Positions 1-6,364 are shown, counted from the first letter of the stretch. The stretch: 6,364 nucleotides of DNA from an uncultured Clostridia bacterium (GCA_937898155.1 CALEJO010000102.1:1-6364); one strand, 5' to 3'. Numbers and translations are program-made. The notes: generated by a model not told the origin, from the letters alone.

Positions 1-1
1 C

Positions 2-1135
2 TATGCCGGGGTACACGGCGGCGAGGTAGTATGTGCGGGAAGCGTAGATGATATCTGTAAGTGCGAAAGGTCACTCACAGGGCAGTATTTAAGCGGTGTT
101 AAGAAGATACCCGTTCCCAAGACCCGCCGAAAAGCCGACAAGGGCTTTATGCTCGTAAAAAACGCACGGGAGAATAATCTTAACGGTATAGACGTAGGAT
201 TTCCGAAGGGCGTCATCACCTGCGTGACGGGCGTTTCAGGCTCCGGCAAATCCTCGCTCGTCAACGCGATCCTTTTGCAGGAGCTCGCGCGCCGGCTCAA
301 CCGCGCCTCGACGTTCCCCGGCAAATTCGACCGCATCGAGGGCACCGAATTTCTCGATAAGGTCGTCGCGATCGACCAAAGCCCCATCGGGCGCACGCCG
401 CGCTCCAATCCCGCGACCTACACGGGGCTCTTCACCGATATCCGCGATCTGTTTGCCATGACGCCCGACGCCAAGGCACGCGGCTACGGGCCCGGGCGCT
501 TCTCGTTCAACGTCAAGGGCGGCAGATGCGAAATGTGCGAGGGCGATGGCGTGCGCCGCATCGAAATGCACTTTCTCCCCGACGTTTACGTGACATGCGA
601 CACCTGCCACGGCAAGCGGTATAATCAAGACACGCTCGACGTCAAATATAAAGGCAAGAGCATTTTTGACGTGCTGGATATGACCGTCGAAGAGGGATTG
701 TCTTTCTTTGAGAATCTGCCGCGGCTCGCGCGCAAGCTGCAAACGCTCTATGACGTCGGACTCGGCTATATCAAGATCGGGCAGGCGTCCACGACGCTGT
801 CCGGCGGCGAGGCACAGCGCGTCAAGCTCGCGACCGAGCTTTCCCGCCGCGACACCGGCGGCACGATCTATATTCTCGACGAGCCGACGACGGGCCTGCA
901 CAGCGAGGACGTTTCGCGTCTGCTCGACGTTTTGAATCGGCTCTGCGAAAACGGCAATACCGTTCTCGTCATCGAGCATAACCTCGACGTCATCAAGACC
1001 GCCGACTATCTGATCGACCTCGGTCCCGAGGGCGGCGACGGCGGCGGCACGGTCGTCGCAACGGGCACGCCCGAGGAGGTCGCCGCGTGCGAATCCTCCT
1101 ATACAGGACAATATTTGAAGAAGATTTTGTCATAA
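2..1135 (+). CDS. uvrA: UvrA, excinuclease ABC subunit A (C-terminal part, 5' end outside window)
   Basis: UvrA is the ATPase that finds bulky DNA lesions and loads UvrB in nucleotide excision repair in the cytoplasm. The frame is open from base 2 with no start, so this is the last 377 residues of a protein usually about 940 long; the ATG at 149 is internal, because upstream codons already encode the conserved AGVHGGEVV and SLTGQYLSG segments that end the first ABC module. The second ABC module follows: Walker A GVSGSGKSS (residues 77-85 of the fragment), the DQSPIGRTPRSNP block (125-137), a zinc module with Cys176, Cys179, Cys199 and Cys202 (CX2C-X19-CX2C, the normal UvrA spacing), signature LSGGE (266-270), Walker B ILDEP with Asp293/Glu294, and the switch His326 in VIEHN. 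The C-terminus, ending SYTGQYLKKILS, is complete. All key residues are intact. Codon use in the first ~68 codons differs sharply from the rest (see findings). The family assignment is certain. Confidence 0.97.
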   Translation, partial: YAGVHGGEVVCAGSVDDICKCERSLTGQYLSGVKKIPVPKTRRKADKGFMLVKNARENNLNGIDVGFPKGVITCVTGVSGSGKSSLVNAILLQELARRLNRASTFPGKFDRIEGTEFLDKVVAIDQSPIGRTPRSNPATYTGLFTDIRDLFAMTPDAKARGYGPGRFSFNVKGGRCEMCEGDGVRRIEMHFLPDVYVTCDTCHGKRYNQDTLDVKYKGKSIFDVLDMTVEEGLSFFENLPRLARKLQTLYDVGLGYIKIGQASTTLSGGEAQRVKLATELSRRDTGGTIYILDEPTTGLHSEDVSRLLDVLNRLCENGNTVLVIEHNLDVIKTADYLIDLGPEGGDGGGTVVATGTPEEVAACESSYTGQYLKKILS

Positions 1136-1184
1136 ATCCCGCCGAAGCGGTTAAAATATAAAGAATGTTCACACTTTTTCCACA

Positions 1185-1210
1185 TCGACTTCATTTTAGA
1201 CCCTTATACT
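1185..1210 (+). promoter_or_regulatory. Candidate sigma-A-type promoter upstream of ftsH
   Basis: In the AT-richer gap between uvrA and ftsH, TATACT at 1205-1210 matches the -10 consensus TATAAT at five of six bases. The best -35-like hexamer is TCGACT at 1185-1190 (four of six against TTGACA), but the spacer would be only 14 bases, shorter than the usual 16-18, and no TGn extension precedes the -10. The call therefore rests mainly on the -10 box and its position 32 bases before the ftsH start. No CIRCE or CtsR-like heat-shock operator is visible in this gap. Confidence 0.35.
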
Positions 1211-1227
1211 GAATTCACTTACTTCTC

Positions 1228-1236
1228 GGAGGAAAG
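1228..1236 (+). promoter_or_regulatory. Ribosome binding site of ftsH
   Basis: GGAGGAAAG contains a near-perfect Shine-Dalgarno core (GGAGGA, 1228-1233) that ends nine bases before the ATG at 1243. This spacing fixes the ftsH start. The protein beginning there opens with MKKNTK followed directly by a membrane helix, as expected for FtsH. Confidence 0.85.
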
Positions 1237-1242
1237 AAAGAC

Positions 1243-3264
1243 ATGAAGAAAAACACCAAGACCATACTCCTCTATCTCGTGCTGATCGCCGTGTTAGTCG
1301 CCGTCTGCATCTGGCTGATGAGCGGACTGACGAGCGCCGGAAAAATCGGCTACGGCAAGATGCTCGAACTGTTCCGGGAGGATCAAGTCACCAAATTCGA
1401 CGTTTCCGCCGGCAACGTGCTGACCGTGGAAACGACGGAATTGGATGAAAACGGCAAAGCCAAGGTTTATACCCTGCGTCTGCGCGATCTGATCATGTTC
1501 CGCGCGGATATCGCCGACTATTTCCCGAATGCACCCGAGGGAAGCCATCTCGTCGTCGCGGACTGCACCATCGCGGAGCCGCAACAGAATTCATGGCTGC
1601 TTTCCCTCGTTCCGTATGTGATCCTGATCGTGCTCGGCGTCGCTTTCTGGTTCATGATGGCAAATCGCCTCTCCGACGGCGACCGCAAATTGCAGGCGTT
1701 CAGCCGTGCGCGCACCAAAACGCCCGACAAAGGAAAAGACCGCGTCTATTTCTCCGATGTTGCCGGCGCGGACGAGGAGAAAGAAGAGTTGCGTGAGGTC
1801 GTCGAATTTCTGCGCGATCCCACCAAATACCGCAAGCTCGGCGCGCGCATCCCGCGCGGCGTGTTGCTCGTCGGCCCTCCCGGAACGGGTAAAACGCTCC
1901 TCGCCAAAGCGACCGCGGGCGAGGCGAACGTCCCGTTCTTCTCGATCTCCGGCTCCGACTTCGTGGAAATGTATGTCGGCGTCGGCGCGTCCCGCGTGCG
2001 CGACCTCTTTGAAACCGCGAAAAAGGCGCCCGCCAGCATCATCTTTATCGACGAAATCGACGCCGTCGGTCGTCGCCGCGGCACCGGTCTCGGCGGCGGA
2101 CATGACGAACGCGAACAGACACTCAATCAGCTTCTTGTCGAAATGGATGGCTTCACCGGTCACGACGGCGTGATCGTCATCGCGGCGACCAATCGCGCCG
2201 ACATCCTCGATCCCGCCCTGCTCCGTCCGGGACGCTTCGACCGTCAGATCACCGTCAATTATCCCGATATTCAAGGCCGCGAGGATATTCTCCGCGTCCA
2301 CGCCAAAGGCAAACCGTTCGAGGCGGACGTCGATTTCAAGAAGATCGCCCAGGTGACGATCGGCTTCACCGGCGCGGATCTCGCCAACCTGCTCAACGAA
2401 GCGGCGCTCCTTGCCGCACGCAAGAACAAAGCTCTCATCGGCTCGATCGACATCGAGGAAGCGTATATCAAAATTCTCGAAGGGACACAGAAGCGCAAAC
2501 GCGTCATCAAGCCCGAAGAAAAACGCAACACCGCGTTCCACGAAGCGGGCCACGCGATCCTGTCGCATCTGCTTCCGACGCAGGACCCCGTTCGTCAAAT
2601 CTCCATCATCCCCTCCGGCCAGGCGCTCGGCTATACGCTCAGCGTGCCGGAGACCGATCGGTATAGCGAATATCAGAATGAGCTCGAAGAGCGCATCTGC
2701 ATGATGCTCGGCGGCAGAGCCGCGGAAGAAATCGTCTTCGGCAACGTCTCCGGCGGCGCGTCGCAGGATATTCAGCGCGCGACGGCGGTGGCGCGCAAGA
2801 TGGTGACGGTCTACGGCATGAGCGCCGCGATCGGCACCGTGCATCTCGGCGGCGACCACAGCGCCGACGAGGTCTTCCTCGGCAGAGACTTCAATTCCGG
2901 CACGGATTATTCCGAGCAGACCGCCGCCCTCATCGACAGCGAGATCAAGCGCATCCTCGACGCGGCTTACGCGAAGGCGAAGGAGATCCTCTCCGCCAAC
3001 CGCGGCAAGCTCGACTTCATCGCCGAATTCCTCGTCGCAAACGAGATCATGGACGAAGACCAGTTCCGTGCGGCGATGGATACTGACGCGACGATGGAAG
3101 AAGTCGTCGAGATCGGCGCGGAGAAACGCCGTCGCTCCGAAGAAGAAAACAAACTCCGTGAAAAGGCGGAGGAAGAAGCCCGCAAGCGCGACGAGGAGGA
3201 AGCCGCGCGCCGAGAAGCGGAGCGCCGCGACGAATTCCGCGACGGTCCGTTCGGCGGCAGATAA
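1243..3264 (+). CDS. ftsH: FtsH, membrane-anchored ATP-dependent zinc metalloprotease
   Basis: FtsH is a hexameric AAA+ protease of the cytoplasmic membrane that extracts and degrades misfolded membrane proteins and some short-lived regulators. The 673-residue protein is complete and normal in length. Order: short N-terminus, TM1 (about 7-28), an extracytoplasmic domain (about 30-115), TM2 (about 118-140), then the AAA+ module with Walker A GPPGTGKT (211-218), pore loop MYVG (243-246), Walker B IIFIDE (266-271) and the second region of homology ending LLRPGRFDR with arginine fingers Arg328 and Arg331. The M41 peptidase domain has HEAGH (433-437, catalytic Glu434) and Asp509 in SQDI as the likely third zinc ligand. 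Residues 627-673 form a highly charged Glu/Lys/Arg tail. The start is set by the strong Shine-Dalgarno. uvrA lies 107 bases upstream with no clear terminator between, and a strong terminator follows ftsH, so the transcription unit probably ends here. All catalytic residues are present. Confidence 0.98.
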   Translation: MKKNTKTILLYLVLIAVLVAVCIWLMSGLTSAGKIGYGKMLELFREDQVTKFDVSAGNVLTVETTELDENGKAKVYTLRLRDLIMFRADIADYFPNAPEGSHLVVADCTIAEPQQNSWLLSLVPYVILIVLGVAFWFMMANRLSDGDRKLQAFSRARTKTPDKGKDRVYFSDVAGADEEKEELREVVEFLRDPTKYRKLGARIPRGVLLVGPPGTGKTLLAKATAGEANVPFFSISGSDFVEMYVGVGASRVRDLFETAKKAPASIIFIDEIDAVGRRRGTGLGGGHDEREQTLNQLLVEMDGFTGHDGVIVIAATNRADILDPALLRPGRFDRQITVNYPDIQGREDILRVHAKGKPFEADVDFKKIAQVTIGFTGADLANLLNEAALLAARKNKALIGSIDIEEAYIKILEGTQKRKRVIKPEEKRNTAFHEAGHAILSHLLPTQDPVRQISIIPSGQALGYTLSVPETDRYSEYQNELEERICMMLGGRAAEEIVFGNVSGGASQDIQRATAVARKMVTVYGMSAAIGTVHLGGDHSADEVFLGRDFNSGTDYSEQTAALIDSEIKRILDAAYAKAKEILSANRGKLDFIAEFLVANEIMDEDQFRAAMDTDATMEEVVEIGAEKRRRSEEENKLREKAEEEARKRDEEEAARREAERRDEFRDGPFGGR

Positions 3265-3269
3265 TGCGC

Positions 3270-3301
3270 AAGCGGTCGCCCGCGCGACCGCTTTCCTTTT
3301 T
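3270..3301 (+). terminator. Intrinsic terminator after ftsH
   Basis: A perfect 10-bp stem, AAGCGGTCGC (3270-3279) pairing with GCGACCGCTT (3284-3293), encloses a four-base CCGC loop. It is followed by a T-rich run, TTCCTTTTT, over 3293-3301. It begins five bases after the ftsH stop codon. The stem is GC-rich and uninterrupted, the classic form of a Rho-independent terminator; the two C bases in the T-tract may weaken it slightly. The hairpin is symmetrical, but the downstream T-run is on the + strand, so it reads as a terminator for ftsH. Confidence 0.9.
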
Positions 3302-3327
3302 CCCCCGTCCCCATCTCACCTAATTTC

Positions 3328-3337
3328 GGAAAGGAAG
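3328..3337 (+). promoter_or_regulatory. Ribosome binding site of the ABC transporter gene
   Basis: GGAAAGGAAG carries the core AAGGAA (3331-3336), nine bases before the ATG at 3346. It supports that ATG as the start, and the protein from there begins with the usual first beta strand of an ABC ATPase (MLKLIQIEKEY). Confidence 0.8.
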
Positions 3338-3345
3338 CCGATTTC

Positions 3346-6315
3346 ATGCTGAAACTCATTCAAATCGAAAAAGAATATCCCGCCGGCGACGCGAAGGTCG
3401 CCGCCCTGCGCGGCATCAATATCGAATTCCGCAAAAACGAGTTCGTCTCCGTGCTCGGTCCGTCCGGTTGCGGCAAGACCACCTTGCTCAACCTCATCGG
3501 CGGACTCGATCAATATACCGCGGGCGACCTCGTGATCAACGGAAAATCCACCAAAAAATTCACCGACGCGGACTGGGACGCTTATCGCAACCACTCCGTC
3601 GGATTCGTGTTCCAGAGCTATAACCTAATCCCGCATCAGACCGTGCTCGCCAACGTCGAGCTGGCGCTGACGATCTCCGGCGTTTCCAAATCCGAGCGCC
3701 GCCGCCGCGCGAAAGAGGCGCTCGAAAAGGTCGGGTTGGCAAACGAGATTCACAAGCGCCCGAACCAGATGTCCGGCGGTCAGATGCAGCGCGTCGCCAT
3801 CGCCCGCGCCCTCGTCAACGATCCCGAAATTCTGCTCGCCGACGAACCGACCGGCGCGCTCGATTCCGAAACGAGCGTGCAGATCATGGAACTGCTCAAA
3901 GAGGTCGCGCGCGACCGCCTCGTCATCATGGTCACGCACAATCCCGAGCTCGCCGAAGCATACAGCACGCGCATCGTGCGCATCCTCGACGGCAAGCTCA
4001 CGGGCGACACCGATCCCTATACCGAACCGGAGCAGCCCGCGCCCGAAGCCCCCGTCAAAAAGAAAAAAGAAAAGCGGCTCAAAAACCGCTCCATGTCGTT
4101 CTTCACGGCGCTGTCCCTCTCGCTGAATAACCTCCGCACGAAAAAGGGGCGGACGTTTCTGACGAGCTTCGCCGGCTCGATCGGCATCATCGGCATCGCG
4201 CTCATTCTCTCCGTATCCAGCGGCGTGCAGGCATATATCGACCGCGTGCAGGAGGACACCCTGTCGGGCTATCCGATCACGCTGCAATCCGAATCCGTCG
4301 ATATGTCGAGCTTGATCACGACGATCATGGATGCCAACACCGAAGCCGAGGCGTCCTCGCACGACCTCGACGCGGTCTATGCCAACCGCGTGCTTTACGA
4401 CCTGATTCGCGCGGTTTCCAATACGTCGAATATCAAGCACAATAATCTTTCGGCGTTCAAGCACTATCTCGAAACCACGCCCGCGTTTGACGAATATCTG
4501 AACGCGGTCCGCTACACCTACGATCTGAATCTCCACATTTATACCGAAGGCAAGGACGGCACCATCATTCGCTCCGATCCCGCGTCCGTCATGGCGGACG
4601 TCATGGGCGCGGCGGGCGCCGCGGGCGGCGCTTCCGCGATGAGCGGCGGCGGTTCGTCGATGTCCGCTTTTGCGTCGTATCAGATCTGGCAGGAACTTCT
4701 CCCCGGCAAAGACGGCGTGCTGATCAATCCGCTCCTCGAAGAGCAATACGACGTGATCGGCCGTCTGCCCGAATCGGCGCACGAGATCGTGCTGATCGTT
4801 GACGAGCGGAACGAGGTCAGCGATCTGGCGCTCCTTGCGCTCGGTCTGCGCACCGCCGACGAAGTGCGCGAAGAGCTTGCCGCTTCCGCGCGCGGCGAAG
4901 CGTTGACCGCCCAGCAAAGCTGGTCGTTCGACGAGATCTTTGCCATGACGTTCAAGCTGATCCCGACCTCCGAATTCTATCAGAAAAACAAGGACGGCAC
5001 CTATACCGATCTTTCGCAGAGCGACACGGGGCTTTCCTATCTCTATCATTCCGACGCGGCGATCGACCTGCGCGTCGTCGGCATCCTGCGTCCCGCCAGC
5101 GACACGGTCTCCGCGAGCAGCACGGGCGGCATCGGCTATACGACCGCGCTGACGAGCGAAGTCATCGCCCGCGCGCTCGAAAAAGACATCGTTATCGACC
5201 AGCTCGCCGATCCGACGACCGATGTTGTCACGGGGCTTCCGTTCCCGGGCGAGGACGTCGAGCTTTCCGACGAAGACAAAATCGCGCGCGTCAAGCAGCA
5301 TTTCGCATCCCTCTCCGACGAGGAAAAAGCGGCGGTCTATCTCGGGCTCCGCTCCCGCATGGATGAGGCACAACTCGAAACCGCCACGGAGCAAACGCTC
5401 GCCTCGTATTCGCGCGAACAGCTCAACGCGATGCTTGTCAAGCTCTACGCCGAGCAGATGGGCATCACCGATACGGCACAGGTTGAGGCGTATATCGCCG
5501 GCATGAGCGACGAAGATATCTCCGCGGCGGCAAAGGAGCCGGTCAAGGCATCCATCGCCGCGCAATACGCGAAAAAGATCGCCGCCGAGCTTTCGGCACT
5601 CCCGCTCCGCGATCTCGCCGCGCGCTTTGACGCGGAGACGTTCTCCGACGCAGATTATCTCTACGCGTTCGACACCTACCTGCCCGCTTCCGTCTCCGAC
5701 AGCACATTCGAGCGCAACCTGCGCGCGTTCGGCTACGTCGATGAAGACAGCCCGTCGTCCATTCTTCTCTATTCCTCGACATTCGCCGACAAGGATGAGA
5801 TCGCCGCACTGATCACCGACTATAACGCCTCGGCAAGCGAAAAAGATCAAATCTCTTATACCGACTACGTGAAGCTCCTCATGAGCTCGATCACAACGAT
5901 CATCAGCGCGATCTCTTACGTGCTGATCGCGTTCGTCGCCATTTCCCTCGTCGTTTCCTCGATCATGATCGGCATCATCACTTATATCTCCGTGCTCGAA
6001 CGCACGAAAGAGATCGGTATCCTGCGTGCGATCGGCGCGTCGAAGAAGAACGTCGCCGAGCTGTTTAACGCCGAGACGGTCATTATCGGATTTACCTCCG
6101 GCGCCCTCGGCGTGGGGATCACCTACCTCCTCTGCATCCCGATCAATATGCTCCTTCATCACCTGACGGGGCTCGGCAACCTCTCGGCTCACCTGCCGAT
6201 CCCGACTGCCGTCATCCTCGTCCTCATCAGCGTGCTCCTCACCCTCTTCTCCGGTATCATTCCTTCCCGCAGCGCTGCGAAGAAGGATCCCGTTGTCGCG
6301 CTGAGAACCGAATAA
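3346..6315 (+). CDS. MacB-type ABC transporter, fused ATP-binding and permease protein with a large extracellular domain
   Basis: This 989-residue fusion has the domain order of MacB (type VII ABC) systems, which work as dimers and move substrates by mechanotransmission rather than through a membrane channel. The ATPase (about 1-225) has Walker A GPSGCGKTT (38-46), Q-loop Gln90, signature MSGGQ (142-146), Walker B LLADE with Asp166/Glu167, D-loop ALDS (171-174) and His198; all are intact. A Pro-rich then Lys/Arg-rich linker (227-248) leads to TM1 (about 270-292). The extracellular part spans roughly 293-845, followed by three helices (about 849-881, 910-937, 952-974). The cytoplasmic ERTKEIGILRAIGASK stretch (885-900) is the FtsX/MacB permease hallmark. 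E. coli MacB is 648 residues, and the extra length here is nearly all in the extracellular domain. No MacA-like partner, two-component system or peptide gene is visible, so the substrate is unknown. Export of a peptide, lipid or antimicrobial, or a cell-envelope role, are possibilities only. BceAB-type detoxification is less likely because only four membrane helices are seen. A terminator separates it from ftsH. Confidence 0.93.
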   Translation: MLKLIQIEKEYPAGDAKVAALRGINIEFRKNEFVSVLGPSGCGKTTLLNLIGGLDQYTAGDLVINGKSTKKFTDADWDAYRNHSVGFVFQSYNLIPHQTVLANVELALTISGVSKSERRRRAKEALEKVGLANEIHKRPNQMSGGQMQRVAIARALVNDPEILLADEPTGALDSETSVQIMELLKEVARDRLVIMVTHNPELAEAYSTRIVRILDGKLTGDTDPYTEPEQPAPEAPVKKKKEKRLKNRSMSFFTALSLSLNNLRTKKGRTFLTSFAGSIGIIGIALILSVSSGVQAYIDRVQEDTLSGYPITLQSESVDMSSLITTIMDANTEAEASSHDLDAVYANRVLYDLIRAVSNTSNIKHNNLSAFKHYLETTPAFDEYLNAVRYTYDLNLHIYTEGKDGTIIRSDPASVMADVMGAAGAAGGASAMSGGGSSMSAFASYQIWQELLPGKDGVLINPLLEEQYDVIGRLPESAHEIVLIVDERNEVSDLALLALGLRTADEVREELAASARGEALTAQQSWSFDEIFAMTFKLIPTSEFYQKNKDGTYTDLSQSDTGLSYLYHSDAAIDLRVVGILRPASDTVSASSTGGIGYTTALTSEVIARALEKDIVIDQLADPTTDVVTGLPFPGEDVELSDEDKIARVKQHFASLSDEEKAAVYLGLRSRMDEAQLETATEQTLASYSREQLNAMLVKLYAEQMGITDTAQVEAYIAGMSDEDISAAAKEPVKASIAAQYAKKIAAELSALPLRDLAARFDAETFSDADYLYAFDTYLPASVSDSTFERNLRAFGYVDEDSPSSILLYSSTFADKDEIAALITDYNASASEKDQISYTDYVKLLMSSITTIISAISYVLIAFVAISLVVSSIMIGIITYISVLERTKEIGILRAIGASKKNVAELFNAETVIIGFTSGALGVGITYLLCIPINMLLHHLTGLGNLSAHLPIPTAVILVLISVLLTLFSGIIPSRSAAKKDPVVALRTE

Positions 6316-6341
6316 GGGGAACGGGGGGAACGCGGGGGAGG
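6316..6341 (+). repeat. Short G-rich 9-bp tandem repeat after the transporter gene
   Basis: Starting at the base after the stop codon, GGGGAACGG (6316-6324) is followed immediately by GGGGAACGC (6325-6333) and a degenerate third unit beginning GGGGGAGG (6334-6341). The coding strand therefore has three G-runs of four, six and five bases. This is too short for an annotated repeat family; it may be a replication-slippage product or simply a G-rich 3' untranslated region. Confidence 0.5.
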
Positions 6342-6345
6342 ACGC

Positions 6346-6364
6346 GGCCTTTTGGAAAAGGCCT
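6346..6364 (+). terminator. Probable intrinsic terminator of the transporter gene, cut by the window end
   Basis: GGCCTTTT (6346-6353) is perfectly complementary to AAAAGGCC (6356-6363), with GG between. In RNA the innermost pair would open to give a 7-bp stem and a four-base loop. The hairpin starts 31 bases after the stop codon at 6313-6315. The final base visible is T; any T-run would lie beyond the window, so termination is inferred from the hairpin and its position. The G/C-then-A/T stem composition is common in intrinsic terminators and could also work in the opposite direction for a convergent gene. Confidence 0.55.

Noticed and set aside
149..151. ATG at 149 as a gene start
   Set aside because: The frame is open upstream to base 2 and encodes conserved UvrA sequence (AGVHGGEVV and SLTGQYLSG), so this Met is internal.
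236..1111. A 291-codon minus-strand open frame opposite uvrA
   Set aside because: It is an in-register antisense shadow; it ends where uvrA uses a TCA serine codon at 236-238, and the + strand encodes a complete UvrA second ABC module.
1139..1150. Hairpin CCGC-CGAA-GCGG just after the uvrA stop as a terminator
   Set aside because: The stem is only 4 bp and is followed by TTAAAATA, not a T-run. It is too weak to call.
1591..2859. A 422-codon minus-strand open frame opposite ftsH
   Set aside because: It has the same in-register antisense relation to ftsH and lacks any recognisable domain, while the + strand carries every FtsH motif.
3265..3345. A small gene or non-coding RNA between ftsH and the transporter gene
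   Set aside because: The 81 bases are accounted for by the terminator and ribosome binding site, with no separate promoter or start codon with a Shine-Dalgarno.
3625..6192. An 855-codon open frame on the minus strand opposite the transporter gene
   Set aside because: Its codons lie exactly in register with the sense codons, so stops arise only where the sense strand uses TTA, CTA or TCA, which this GC-rich gene avoids. The translation is Arg/Gly/Asp-rich with no recognisable domain. It is a composition shadow of the sense gene.
1..6364. CRISPR array, insertion sequence, tRNA/rRNA, attachment site or toxin-antitoxin pair
   Set aside because: On reading through I saw no regularly spaced repeats, transposase-like motifs, tRNA or rRNA segments, or short overlapping gene pairs; the three genes leave only small gaps.

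Overview
The window is an ordinary-looking stretch of bacterial chromosome. Three co-directional protein genes on the + strand fill almost all of it. The G+C content is high, with C/G-ending codons dominating (ATC, GTC, CTC, CGC). The UvrA and FtsH sequences, the AAGGA/GGAGG ribosome binding sites, and the fused ATPase-permease with a very large extracellular domain together suggest a high-GC, probably uncultured member of the Clostridia (Bacillota). That placement is inference from sequence style, and I cannot name a genus.

Layout: (1) 2-1135 is the C-terminal ~40% of uvrA, the damage-recognition ATPase of nucleotide excision repair; its beginning lies outside the window. (2) 1136-1242 is a short AT-richer gap with a plausible -10 box and a strong Shine-Dalgarno, but no convincing terminator. 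(3) 1243-3264 is complete ftsH, the membrane-anchored AAA+ zinc protease. (4) 3265-3345 holds a strong intrinsic terminator directly after ftsH, then a ribosome binding site. (5) 3346-6315 is a 989-residue MacB-type ABC exporter: a LolD/MacB-like ATPase fused to a four-helix FtsX/MacB-type permease whose extracellular domain is about 550 residues. (6) 6316-6364 is a G-rich 9-bp repeat followed by a hairpin, probably a terminator cut by the window end.

The genes do not form an obvious pathway. uvrA and ftsH are housekeeping genes for DNA repair and membrane protein quality control. The transporter is the accessory element. It has no membrane-fusion partner, two-component system or substrate gene in view.

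I found no undescribed system, CRISPR array, mobile element, tRNA or rRNA. The observations most worth a second look are an abrupt change of codon use and G+C about 200 bases into the window, inside uvrA, and the unusual extracellular domain of the transporter, with a Gly/Ala/Ser/Met-rich stretch and an acidic helical segment. The terminator that leaves the transporter gene no room for its own promoter is also notable.
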